A stretch of DNA of 64,000 bases. Source: Malaya genurostris. Its lineage: Eukaryota > Arthropoda > Insecta > Diptera > Culicidae. Positions 35,828-45,805 of this stretch are shown in pieces. Below the pieces are notes generated by a model. It saw only the letters and a program-made list of their open reading frames with translations, did no database searches and was not told the origin of the DNA. The translations under genes and the position numbers were made by a program. The stretch covers positions 9,689,007 through 9,753,006 of the forward strand of contig NC_080572.1 in assembly GCF_030247185.1 (NCBI RefSeq). The letters are read 5' to 3'. Numbering within the stretch: the stretch's first letter is position 1; each line of letters begins with the position of its first letter.

Positions 35828-36053
35828 TGTGCTTCTGTGGCTCAGTCGATTAACAGACGTACTTGCGGTCCAATGATTCTCGGTTCAAGTCGCGGCGTTG
35901 CTATCAGTTTTTTTTTATTTCAACGAATTTCATGTCATGGAGTTTTAGACACAATATCAAATGTTCTTCCACGTGAATTTGCGTGAACTGCGATGCTCCA
36001 TTTATGTGCATCTAATAAGATGTAAAATCACAGGGATTTTTTTTAAGTGTGTA
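35828..36053 (+). mobile_element. tRNA-derived SINE, family C, copy 2
   Basis: Head 'GCTTCTGTGGCTCAGTCGAT' (A-box/D-arm-like), then 'CTCGGTTCAAGTCGCGG' (T-arm with B-box), then the shared body ending in 'CATCTAATAAGATGTAAAAT' and a T-rich tail. More complete than copy 1, and in the opposite orientation about 1 kb away. Confidence 0.75.
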
Positions 36054-37555
36054 AGTGTCACCTAGTAGTTAAACATAAACCGCTAAACGAACGTAATGTT
36101 TAATTTAATTTTTTAATTTTTAATTTACAGAACACTTTTTTGTTTGCGCCGAAGTGCAATGTTTAAATTTTAAGATTTGGGGCTAGCTGCCACTATTTTA
36201 TTCCTTCAAAAGTTGAGATTTTTTAATCCCGAGAATTGATTGATTATCTTAAATGTGTTCAGTTGTGATATCTCATGATATTCAAACTTAACACCACAAA
36301 TTCAACTACAGAACTCAATTATTATCTGTGATTGACTTAGCTACCTACTCGGTAAAATTGCTCAACGAGTCAAAAGTAGTTCGTTCCACGTCAACGTTTG
36401 AGCTTCCTGGTAGTTTTAAGATACGTTTTCCATTTTGTTTTGATTCTTTTGTCTATTAAGTCGGTGCTAAGATAGGGTTGTTTCAACAAATTTCTAAATA
36501 AAGTGCTCCCTACGAGTTATATTATAATGTAAAATATACTCTTCATTCATCTTTTCTTACAAATAAATTAATATAAGATGCTTTTACTTGAATTTTGTAT
36601 CGTTCATCATTCTGCATAGTTTATTTGCTAAAAAACCTTACCGCACTGACATATCGGTTATTTTTTTGTCACTCGAACCACACACGGCTGTATCCTAGCA
36701 ACTACAGCTTGTTTAGGTTTCAATCCCATCTGAGGTTACTTTACTGAAGCTGAACTTGAATTTCGAAACACGGTGGTTCGTTGTCTGCCAACGGAGCGAT
36801 TCAATCCGGATCCGATTGGCGCTCACTTTGTACTAAACCATAATGCGCAGGTGTGTCGTTTCGGTTAAAGGTCCAAGGTCCGAAGTAGCGGCACTCTTCA
36901 GTGAGAGGCCGGTTATTTCCAGTGAACGGTTAGTAAGCATCAGTTTCTGCTAGGCGGAGGATGTTAGATGTTGATGATGATGGAAGTTGACGTGTTTCTT
37001 TGCTTCACGAAGGCTGGGATATTGAAGCAGAATTTTCGTATTTACCTAGATGCTGAAGCAAAAAGCAATTGGAATTCGTTGGCTGTCAAAGTGCTTTGTT
37101 TTGTGTCTCTTTGTGGTATTTTCGGAGACGGGTGGTTTCGAAGCATGTGTGTTATGTTGGCAATTGCTCTTGAAACATTGGGAGGCATTCTCTATAGCAG
37201 TTAGGTTCAATAATATGAAGGAGGCTTCAGTCAGACGAGATAAGTTAAATATCACCGAAAAATGCATATCGTTGGTCAAGTTTCATTTTTAATTATATTT
37301 TAATTCGTCGCATGAAATGAAACTTTTTTAAAGAACCGCATTTTGCAAATTCTTTAATATGGGTGTAAATGGGATCCTGGTGGAAATGATTTGCAAACCA
37401 ACAGCAATTTCATTAAAATTAAATATCTCATTTATTTTTGTTTGAATATTACATAAACTAATTTTGCATGAGAAAAAGCAACAAATTATCAAATTTTGTT
37501 GTTGTAGTATTAAACCAATATCTATCAAGTGAACACCATTTATGCGATTCTATTT
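36054..37555. other. Unassigned sequence
   Basis: Includes a C/G-richer patch (36770-36960) with no recognised gene. Overlapping frames on both strands around 36968-37292 have no domain support. Confidence 0.35.
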
Positions 37556-38410
37556 ATTTACCAGCTGAATTACCCGGCGTTGCTCGGAAATGTTTCGTGA
37601 AGGCAAGGCCGCAAAAAAGATTCTAGAAATTTTCCTGCCTATTGAAATACCCGAATGTAATGAAAAACAAGACGCAACCCGATTGAACAATACTCCGTAC
37701 ATGTTCAGATTGGGCACGGTCAGTGTCCCATCTCTCTATAAATATCTTCTTATTAACCTCATATTTGGGGTACTTACTACATTCCCTCTCCATTAAAATA
37801 ACCTTATAATCTCCTTTGATGTGAATGTAGTATCTGTATTAGTGAAGAAGTATCGTTTCTCGTCGAATAAAGTTTACATTGAACTCCTATTTTCTTAGTG
37901 AACTTACTAAAACTTTCCTTCATGATTACCAAACTTGGTAGCGATTCGTTCAGTTGTTTCGTAGTTATGCCGAAACTTGCATACACTCGCGTTCATAGGC
38001 AGTTAGAGATTGATGCTCCCTTAGTTCTTTGAATTTTCCGGCAAAATAAAATCTTTTGAAATTATATTAAAAATTTTGCGTTTCATTCAATTAAACAATA
38101 GTAATACTATCTAGCACGACATTGAAATTGTTGCCTATCACCCAAAAAATAGGAAATAAAAATTTTCAAGACCCCATTCTCCTAGTCTAAACCCTCCTGC
38201 ACGCCTCGTTTATTGACAAATAAGATAAATTTTACAATAAACACCCCTTTTTAGAGGCACTTGCTACAAACTTCACCAATTTGTTCACTTCTGCAATGAA
38301 TATCGAAGCTTGTTAATAAAAATATAAAATACCCCTATGACAACCTATGAATTGCAAAAAGTACCTGTGCCAAGTTTATTGAAAATTTACTGAGTTGTTA
38401 TGGAATTATG
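37556..38410 (+). repeat. Dispersed repeat block with 'ACCCGGCGTTGCTCGG'
   Basis: Starts with 'ATTACCCGGCGTTGCTCGGA', a motif I associate with insect dispersed repeats. It then holds two related segments ending in 'GTTTCGTAGTTATGCCG' near 37970 and 'GAGTTGTTATGGAATTATG' near 38410, each preceded by 'ACCAAACTTGG'/'GCCAAGTTTATTG'-like strings. Looks like two diverged units of one interspersed repeat. Non-coding. Confidence 0.45.
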
Positions 38411-38674
38411 TCGATATATACAAACCATTGGACTGAGGGCTTCTTTATTAGAGACATTTGATATCTTTTCATGCGTATAAGTATCCTTGCGATTATCTCT
38501 TAGTTGTAATAAATATTTGTACCTGTCGAAAAATGTCGATTTCACTAAATTCGAAACATTTTGCCTCAAAGGGTGTAGCATGGTTTGCATATAAAAACTG
38601 CCTCCAAACAGAAATAAAATTGATATAAGCTGTTTGAAAGGGTTTGTATTGGAGATGATTTCCCAAAGTTTTAA
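38411..38674. other. Unassigned AT-rich sequence
   Basis: Left flank of the large fold-back element; no recognisable feature. Confidence 0.35.
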
Positions 38675-39689
38675 CCCTTTAACTGCCATATGTGTGGAGT
38701 TAGGCTGGTTCTTCTGATTTTCATTTTATTAAAACTTATCAAAAACCTCTTTAGCAAAAAAAATTGAAAAAAACTGGAATGTTTTAAAAACTATGGGAAA
38801 CCTTTCCGAATTTTTCAAAATGTATTTCATGTGAAAAAATGTTCAAAATTTTCGAAATTTTTTTATTCGCACTTACACTTTTGGTACCACTCTAGATTTC
38901 AGATAGAAAATTAAAAATTTATGAGTACATTACGCTGTATTTTTTCAGTTTTTTTAAATGTGGACGAGTATAAAATCAAAACCATGCGTCTTCATCAAAT
39001 TATTATCCGATGGAGACACATGGTATTTCGTTCTAAAATCATATATCACATGCCCTTAGAACTAAATACCATGCGTTTTCATCTACAACTTGAGTTCAGG
39101 GCTTGAGTATTGACGTAATTAATGCGAATAAAAAAATTCATTTTTTATGTTATTTACACACGCCCGCACGCTTGGCTCGATTTACCAAGCAATGATGTAG
39201 GGAATTTAATAATGAACATGTGAGCCAGCAGAAGGTTGTAATTCATAAAGTAGGACCAGTGAGGAAGTAACATGAATCAGAATTAATGAATTGACAAATA
39301 TTTAGTTTTTAATATACTGAACTGATAATAAATTTTTCTAACATTTTTTGTATGCAAATCAATGTAAGTACACAGTAGTTAACTTTATTCACTTATTTTG
39401 GCTATATTTAGTGAAAGTGAATGTTAAAAATATAGTTCTTTTTTTTTAAAAAAAAAAAAGGATTCACTAAACACCATGACTATGTGCAGAGTCACCAAGA
39501 ATCCAAAACCAAGAGAAATCCTAAACAAAACTCTTCAGCTATCAGTTTTATGGCGAACTGTTCATCGACGTTCTATATCACATGGTATGAATAGCTAAGT
39601 TCCCTGAAATTGCTCAACACGACAGCTAAATGCTCATAAAGGCGGATAAATCAAACTGGGATCGGATGTGTTTTCATATGAAGGGTAGT

Positions 39690-39765
39690 TTAATTGGTAA
39701 AACAGTTTCTCTGGTTAGGAGTTAGGTACGGGTTCGAGTCCCGTCTCTGCGGTAACATTTTCGCG
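39690..39765 (+). other. tRNA-like sequence (pseudo-tRNA or SINE head)
   Basis: 'GGTAGTTTAATTGGTAAAAC' resembles a D-arm/A-box, and 'ACGGGTTCGAGTCCCGT' is a perfect T-arm with a B-box. The acceptor arms do not pair and no canonical anticodon stem is evident, so I do not call a functional tRNA. It lies in the loop of the large fold-back. Confidence 0.55.
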
Positions 39766-39905
39766 GTTTTCATTACACCATTGTGTTCATATGTCAACAT
39801 TCCAATCTGTTTTCCCCGTTAGATACTGATCATATTATAATTTTAATGTTCTTTAGAATTTTTACTAAATATAGCAAAAATGTGAGACTAAAATTGACTA
39901 CAGTG

Positions 39906-40001
39906 CAAGGGGAGGACGCTTAGAACAATGTGCCAATCACACATTAACACAATGCGTTGGTTTGTGTTAAGTTTAGTTTGTGTTAAGCGACTCTCCCCTT
40001 G
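39906..40001. mobile_element. 96-bp hAT-like MITE with 8-bp target duplication
   Basis: Termini 'CAAGGGGAGGACGCTTAG' and the inverse of 'CAAGGGGAGAGTCGCTTA' at the other end. Flanked by 'CTACAGTG' (39898-39905) and 'CTACAGAG' (40002-40009), an 8-bp duplication with one mismatch, as made by hAT transposases. It interrupts the right arm of the large fold-back, whose left arm lacks it. Confidence 0.72.
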
Positions 40002-40498
40002 CTACAGAGTGTTTGTTGATTTATTTGATTTGAACATAAATGTGAAATAAATGTAAAATGACTTATCAGTTCATAAATAAGAACTTTAAACCTTATATTA
40101 AAACCTAAATATTTACCAATTCATTAGTTCTGATTCATGTTTCTCTCACTTTACAACCGTACACTGGCAACGTGTTCACTAATGCGTTCAAACGAACTGT
40201 TTCCCTACGTCATTACTAGCTAGTAATCGAGACAGACGTACGGGCGTGTGTAAATAACTTTAGGAATGAAATTCTTTCTTAAGCCCGGCGCTCAAGTTGT
40301 AGATGGAAACGCATGGTATTTAGTTCTAGGAGCATGTTATATATGTTTTTAGAACTAAATACCCTGCGTCTCTATCGAATGATAATTTGATGGAGATGCA
40401 TGTTTTTTTTGAATGATTTATTTTATTTTAAAGTCTGATACAATACTCGCCCACATTTTTTAAAATTCTGAAAATAATACAGCGTAATGTACTCTTGA

Positions 40499-40975
40499 GG
40501 TAGCGCAAAGCCGTGGTCAGGTGAAGTTTGCTGTCTATCCCGGGGTTTTACGCACTTTATCCAAAATTTCGAGAGAACGGGGAAGAAAACGGAAATTCCA
40601 AGAATAGATAATTAAATTTTTTATCGATTCGTATATAAATTGTGCCTGATAAACGTTTTTATCGAAAAATTTCGTGCGAATTTTAAAAATCCATGATAAT
40701 ATTCTTTCGCACACTCACAATGTCAACACACAAGAAAACAAAATGTTTAACAAAACTCGCACGAAATCTCGCGAAAGAAATGCTTTCCAACTGATATTTT
40801 TCGCCAAATGCATAGTAAAACCATTCATCTACAATCGTATGTTTTTGATTTTTCGAGAATCGGGTTAGTGTTGGAGAAATTCAGAAATTTGAGAAATTAG
40901 GGTGAAATTTCGACGACAAAGCAAGAGGAAGCATTGAGTTGTCTCGCTTCGACCTAACCACGGCGAAGCGCTACC
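40499..40975. mobile_element. 477-bp MITE with TTAA-type target site (piggyBac-like)
   Basis: Termini 'GGTAGCGCAAAGCCGTGGTC' and, inverted, 'GGTAGCGCTTCGCCGTGGTT'. Flanked by TTGA (40495-40498) and TTAA (40976-40979), consistent with a TTAA target carrying one later change. It splits the right arm of the fold-back between 'GTAATGTACTC' and 'AATGATTAATT'; in the left arm these neighbours are contiguous. Confidence 0.72.
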
Positions 40976-41184
40976 TTAAATGATTAATTATTTTATGTAA
41001 AATCTAGAGTGGTACCAAAAGAATAAAAAAGTTTTGAACATTTTTTTTCACATGAAATACGTTTTAAACAATTCTGAAAAAAATTGAAAGGTTCCTTATA
41101 ATTCCTAAAATATTCTAATTCAGGAATGGAATGAAAAATTTACAAATTAGAAAAACCACCTCCACCAATATGGCAGTTAAAGGG

Positions 41185-41289
41185 TCATTTAGAGTGCGAT
41201 GATAAAATTGCACAAAATTTTCAAAAATTGAATAAAAACTAGTCGAGTTTCACTAAATTTCTGTTTGAGCTGTTAGTAGAATATTCTCA
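41185..41289 (+). repeat. Left part of an interrupted family R-related repeat
   Basis: 'TCATTTAGAGTGCGATG', 'AAAATTGCACAAAATTTTC' and 'AATTGAATAAAAACTAGTCG' match the uninterrupted copy at 60486-60645. The match ends near 41245 at 'AGTCGAGTTT', where extra DNA and the 41290 fold-back begin. Confidence 0.7.
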
Positions 41290-41905
41290 CTAATAGTACT
41301 GTTGTTGTACCGTTGAATTCCACTTTGTCACTCTCACAATGTCACTATTTTTCCGAAAGTGTATCAAACGTTATAATACAGATACGCATTTCGGTATGTT
41401 ATTTACATCCTTCTTCAGTGTATCGCTTTTATAAGTTTATTGTTTAGAAATATTCAATAATAACTCCATCGCTTTATTAAACCGAGAGCAAGGGAATAGA
41501 TCTTCTTGGCTTTTCCAGTTACTACCCATATCCAAGATAAAAACAAACATAGAAAACACTTAACTCTTCCAGGTTTTCTGTTACCAGTTTTTTTCCTTTT
41601 CAATTTTTTTGTTCCTTTTGTGGTTTACCTACTTACGTTTCTTTCTACTTACGTTTGTATAAAAGGAATTTCACGGCAGTATTCTTCCAATAACCTGCAG
41701 TATTCTTTCAATAACCTTATATTCTTCTACTAACCTTATAACCGATACACTGAAAAAGGATGCAAATAACATTCCGAAAAACGTGTCTGTATTATAACGT
41801 TTGATACACTTTCGGAAAAATAGTGACTGTGAAAATAGTGACTTTGTGAGAGTGTAATGACGTGACATAGTGGAATTCAACGGTACAACAACAGTACTAT
41901 TAGTA
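41290..41905. mobile_element. Fold-back element inserted in a repeat
   Basis: Left arm (41290-41435: 'ACTAATAGTACTGTTGTTGT', 'ACCGTTGAATTCCAC', 'CCGAAAGTGTATCAAACGTT') is mirrored by the right arm (41735-41905: 'AACGTTTGATACACTTTCGG', 'GTGGAATTCAACGGT', 'ACAACAACAGTACTATTAGT'), with a ~300-bp loop. A solitary arm-like copy lies at 11995. The 75-codon frame at 41506 lies in the loop and shows no domain. Confidence 0.75.
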
Positions 41906-42004
41906 GAGTTTGTAGTCACGTTAGTTGGTGGCCGTACGAACCGACTTCGATTATACCGGCTCTCGGGTTCCGGTGCCGGAAGTGCATATAATAGTGAGCC
42001 CACT
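41906..42004 (+). repeat. Right part of the interrupted family R-related repeat
   Basis: 'AGAGTTTGTAGTCACGTTAG', 'TTGGTGGCCGTACGAACCGA' and 'GTGCATATAATAGTGAGCCC' match 60541-60640 almost base for base, completing the copy that begins at 41185. Confidence 0.75.
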
Positions 42005-42228
42005 TCGTTTTCTTAAGGATAACCAACGCGAGCAAAACACTGTTTCATTCCTTATGTTATACTAGTTAATGCATAAACAATTCCTTGGTTTCTTTCAAAA
42101 ATCGAAGAGAAAATTTTTGAATAGACTACCACAATATTATATATGAAAAAGGTATCATTACACCACTAGGTGGATTAAAACAGGTTTTTTCGTCGGTTAA
42201 AATGACGGTGTGCAATATTTAACACGCC

Positions 42229-42430
42229 TACGCCTTGGTATTACATTCCTGTAGTGGAATTTCACCTTCTGTTTCAACAGACTTCGCAGCCGATTCAGAG
42301 TGTACAGAACCATTGCATGGCTGGCGCTACAATTCTACTAACACTACGAATCCTTCCAGGTCGGGGTTCGAACATACGACAACTGATTTGAAAGACCAGT
42401 GTCCTATGCATTGAACCGCTAACCCGTGAC
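42229..42430 (-). mobile_element. tRNA-derived SINE, family A, copy 3
   Basis: Complete-looking copy on the minus strand: 'GTCACGGGTTAGCGGTTCAA', 'GTTCGAACCCCGACC' (B-box), the body, 'CGGCTGCGAAGTCTGTTGAA' and the tail '...TGTAATACCAAGGCG'. Directly followed on the plus strand by a family R block. A copy of the 'AGGTGGATTAAAACAGGTTT' motif lies just before it (42155-42190). Confidence 0.82.
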
Positions 42431-43150
42431 AGATCTTTAATAAACATTATAGGATAACTCCAAAAGAAGTCGCCTCCAGATGAAATTCAGGAATTTTGTT
42501 TGGCACCGTGAGATCTTTCATTTGAATCTAAGTATGTGGAAATCGGTCAAACCATCGCTGAGAAAAGTGAGTGAGATCCATTTTGGAACATATGACCACT
42601 ATTTCCTGTGCTTCTGGAATCGGAGACCGCGAACCAGGATTGCCAGAATCGATTTGTTTAGTTGCCTACTGATAATGACTATCAATTTGTGGAGTTTTGA
42701 GTCTAGTTTAGAAAATTTTTTGCGGTTTTTGTTTAACAGGTTTAAGTGACGGTGTACAATATTTAACACAATTTACTCTATAACTCCGTAACCGGAATTG
42801 GATGATCGGTCTCTGAGAAAATCGATTGCACGTTTTTAGTCCATTTTGCACATTTTACCCCATAATTCCCGAACCGGAAGTCGGAGCCAGGTGTAATTCA
42901 ATAGCAACCGATGAGACTACAAGGCCTTCAATTTAAATCTTAGTTGAAAAAATCGGTTGAGTGGTCTCTGAGGAAATCAAGTGCACTATTTCTTCATTTT
43001 TTTGCACATTTTACCTCGTTACTCCCGAACCGGAAGTCCGGTCCGGGTAAGATTCAATAGCATACTATAGGACCAAGAGACTGTTCATTTGAATCTAAGT
43101 TTGTGAAAATTGGTTCTGCCATCTCCGAGAAAATCGAGTGCACATTTTTG
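42431..43150 (-). repeat. Family R dispersed repeat, irregular tandem copies
   Basis: Minus-strand orientation of the unit at 59411: 'TTTGAATCTAAGTATGTGGA', 'AAGTGAGTGAGATCCATTTT', 'CACTATTTCCTGTGCTTCTG', then repeated 'CCGAACCGGAAGTC' cores (near 42845 and 43025) with 'AATCTTAGTTG'/'AATCTAAGTTT' strings. Copies are spaced irregularly (about 410 and 160 bp). The 89-codon frame at 42480 is a translation of the repeat. Confidence 0.7.
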
Positions 43151-43154
43151 TTAG

Positions 43155-43213
43155 ATACACACATACATACACTCACATACACACACACATACACACATAC
43201 ACACACACACATT
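43155..43213. repeat. (CA)n/(CATA)n microsatellite
   Basis: Alternating 'ACACACATACATAC' units over about 60 bp, directly after the family R block; similar CA/CT tracts accompany family R at 59515. Confidence 0.9.
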
Positions 43214-45016
43214 TGCTCAGTTCGTAAAAAATATGACAAAACGTAAAAGAAGCAGTTTGCGATATTTATTTAGGGGGGTTTGGTACCGCATGGGTATCGG
43301 TTTTGTGCTAAGGGCACATAACTATACTTTTTACGTTTCGCCTTCGGTTTATCAGTGCGTTAGCAACAATGTTGTTTTTGTTTCATCCAGAAAACTTCGA
43401 TTCTCGATTGAATTGAGAATTAACATATGTTTAAATTTTATCGTATTCACAATATATTAACGGAGCCTCGAATATGTTGGCATAGAATTAATTCTTATGT
43501 GAAGCTCTGACACCGACATCGACTTGTACACACATATCTCGAAACTTTTAGTACCTCGCATGTGTCCATGGCGTATGATAAAACCTAATGAGTATCAGGT
43601 AAAAGAATAGAGTTCTAATATTTATCTGATAAGAATAGCCAGAAGGGACGTTTCGAACCCAGTGATGGATTTTTACTGCGGAATTTCGGGTTACCTCTGC
43701 CTGATGGTTCACCACTCCTTCAATCTTTGGCAGCAGGTGATGGAGAGGAATGGCTTACGCAAGTGACCTCGATCGGAAAATATGTGCCGTCATCGTCAAG
43801 ATAACTGCTGGTTACGATATTCATTTTATTACCACCCACCGGTTTTTGTCGTTATGTGCAAGATGGAAAAGTAGTAGGTAGATAGCTAGAACTTAGCAAA
43901 GTATTCGTGCGTTATTAATGGTAATCCCACGGATGCTACGAAGCGCCGTTTCACCCAACTCTATTCTAATCATTTAAGGGAGAAACATATGGGTTTAGAA
44001 TCTTTAATATTTGATATAGACGAAAATCAATGTCGCACAATGCCGGAGCATGTTGCAGAATTAAATTGGAGTTCAATGCCATCTATCTTGCAGTGATGTT
44101 TGAGTTTTGTGGGTGGAATTGAAGTTATGTTGTTTCCTCATTGTGAGAAGGGTTTTTTGTATGTTTTAAGCACTGATAATGCCATTTTGATAAGATTGTA
44201 GCTGGAAGCTTTTCGATTAACCGTGTTTTGCTGATTCTACAACCTTTCTGCGGAAAAAGGCAAATGTCGTAAAAACGGTACCACCCAGTAGAGCGATAAA
44301 TTCGCATTACGATCTTCACTCGTACCGTAAAAGTATGCTTCAGCCCCGTGTAGCTAGGCAATAGGCCATGAGGTTTACGATGGCAACCAACCGGATACGA
44401 AAGGCTTCGCGACGAGTGGAAAATGAACCGCCGCGTCGTGTCGTCGGTTGACGCGTGTAATTTTCTGTTCGAAAGAAGAGTCGAAGAGGCAGGCAGACGG
44501 GTGGCATGTGCCGACGAATGGTTTCCACGAATCGACCGCGAAAACAGCAGAAGAAAATTATCCTTACTGAAGCGAAATAGGTATAGGCACGTTCCGTTAC
44601 GGAACAGCTTGTTTAGCGAGCGGAGAAGTGCTTCTCGGGTTACTTAGATCGTATAGTTTAACGAATGGAAGCAAAAGTTTAGATAAAAGCGGATAATTAA
44701 AAAGTCCTACGATAATCGGGTTGCTGGAATTGTGTTATGTAAGGGTCATTTTGAAATTTGAAGTCGTGAAATTCGTCAAAGCGAAAAATATTTTGAACTG
44801 TGCACTTGAATTAATTTAATTAGTAAACGGTAAAAGACACTGCATTCAATCTTTTTATAATCTTGAATGGCGATATTGGAGTTTGGAAATATTCTTCAAA
44901 AAATTCCATAGTTTCCAAACGAGCTTGATTATCATATCCCGTAGGTCGATGGTTGTAACGATTTATTTGATATTTCAAGATCGATGCCATATTCGATAAT
45001 TGAAATAAATCCCTAT
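43214..45016. other. Unassigned sequence with a CpG-richer patch
   Basis: About 44360-44650 is clearly richer in C/G and CpG than its surroundings and has short frames on both strands (44340-44528 -, 44423-44647 +) without recognisable domains. It could be a regulatory or exonic remnant, but nothing in the sequence settles this. Confidence 0.35.
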
Positions 45017-45181
45017 GCAAAGCAAAGTCTTGGTGTTACATTCCGTTTGTGGAATTTGATCAATCGGCACAGCCTATTCTTAGCGTACATAATCATTTCA
45101 TGACTATAGTGCTATGACACTAAGAGCATATCCAGGTCGGAGAGCGAACATCCGACAATTGGCTTGCATTGAATCGCCATG
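45017..45181 (-). mobile_element. tRNA-derived SINE, family A, copy 4 (degenerate)
   Basis: Minus strand: 'GGCGATTCAATGCAAGCCAA', 'GTTCGCTCTCCGACCTGGA' (altered B-box), a shortened body, and the tail 'TGTAACACCAAGACTTTGCT'. Many substitutions and deletions relative to copies 3 and 5, so an old copy. Confidence 0.65.
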
Positions 45182-45470
45182 TTGAGAAAAAGGCGATTAA
45201 AATTTTGTTTTCCAATTTTTGAATTTTTTGTGCAAATTTTTGTTGAACGAAATATATGTAATACATCAAGCATAGTTTCATGTTACCTCAGTATTAATTT
45301 CCAATGTGGCTTGGGACTTGAACAGAAACGAGTTGACATTTTTTCGACTGAATTAACTGGTAATTATTATTCCAATTTCAGAATATACGAATATTTTCAA
45401 AACTGTGCTTTTTTCAAATCATTCCTCTAACTTCTGATCCGCGTTGGGTTAAATTATTTAAAGGTTTTCG
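45182..45470. other. Unassigned AT-rich sequence
   Basis: The frame at 45179-45430 has no domain. It may be the eroded 5' part of the transposase relic that follows. Confidence 0.3.
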
Positions 45471-45805
45471 TAGACATAGTTGAGCAAGGCTTTCGTGCAG
45501 AATTCCGAACAGAATACGATCAGAAGCTAGCGAAATCCCACTACTGCGTAGTAGATGACGAGTCATATGTAAAGCCGAACTTCAACCAGATACCAAGAAA
45601 CCTGTATGTGATTGCCAACGATAAGTGTGATGCTTCCGGAAGCCTCCAGACACAGATGATTCACCGAGGAATGTCAATCGATTTGAACTTTTTCTGTACA
45701 GGTGTATTTGAAAAAGTATCTCCTAAAGCGGGCTCCCCCTTTCCTGTTCACCCAATAGAAAAATACTGGGCCATTATGAAAGATCGAAGAATAAAGAAAA
45801 ACTGA
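45471..45805 (+). pseudogene. DD37E-type transposase relic with internal deletion
   Basis: Contains 'HYCVVDDESYVKPNFNQIPR' (first catalytic Asp) followed by 'LYVIANDKCDASGS', then 'TGVFEKVSPKAGSPFPV' and 'HPIEKYWAIMK' (the catalytic Glu block). The region that should hold the second Asp ('FWPDLASCHY'-like) is missing, so an internal deletion joins flanking parts. The first half matches the relic at 14004-14857 ('CVMDDETYVKVYFNQI', 'TTKDKCDVSEN', 'TGVFGNVSPKA'), so both belong to one family. Confidence 0.75.

Larger units (their letters stand above)
38675..41184. mobile_element. Large fold-back element hosting two MITEs and a tRNA-like sequence
   Basis: Termini are 'CCCTTTAACTGCCATAT' on the left and 'ATATGGCAGTTAAAGGG' on the right. 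The arms pair discontinuously over about 750 bp: 'TTTGGTACCACTCTAGATTT' (38879) with 'TCTAGAGTGGTACCAAAAG' (41003), 'GAGTACATTACGCTGTATT' (38921) with 'AATACAGCGTAATGTACTC' (40476), 'TGTTATTTACACACGCCCG' (39149) with 'CGGGCGTGTGTAAATAACT' (40241), and 'TTTAGTGAAAG' (39408) with its counterpart near 39860. The right arm is longer because of insertions at 39906-40001 and 40499-40975. Without them the element would be about 1.9 kb. No coding capacity; superfamily unassigned. Confidence 0.78.

Noticed and set aside
35828..35905. Functional tRNA gene
   Set aside because: T-arm and D-arm are tRNA-like, but acceptor pairing is poor and the sequence continues into a body shared with another copy, as in a SINE.
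36896..37204. Initiator-like 'CTTCAGTGA' and 'CATCAGTTTC' followed by a 78-codon frame
   Set aside because: Short core-promoter motifs occur by chance; no TATA box, no well-placed downstream element, and the frame has no recognisable features and a competing frame overlaps it.
42480..42749. 89-codon frame
   Set aside because: It is a translation of family R; the same peptide appears in family R frames at 49513-49785 (-) and 59726-59938 (-).
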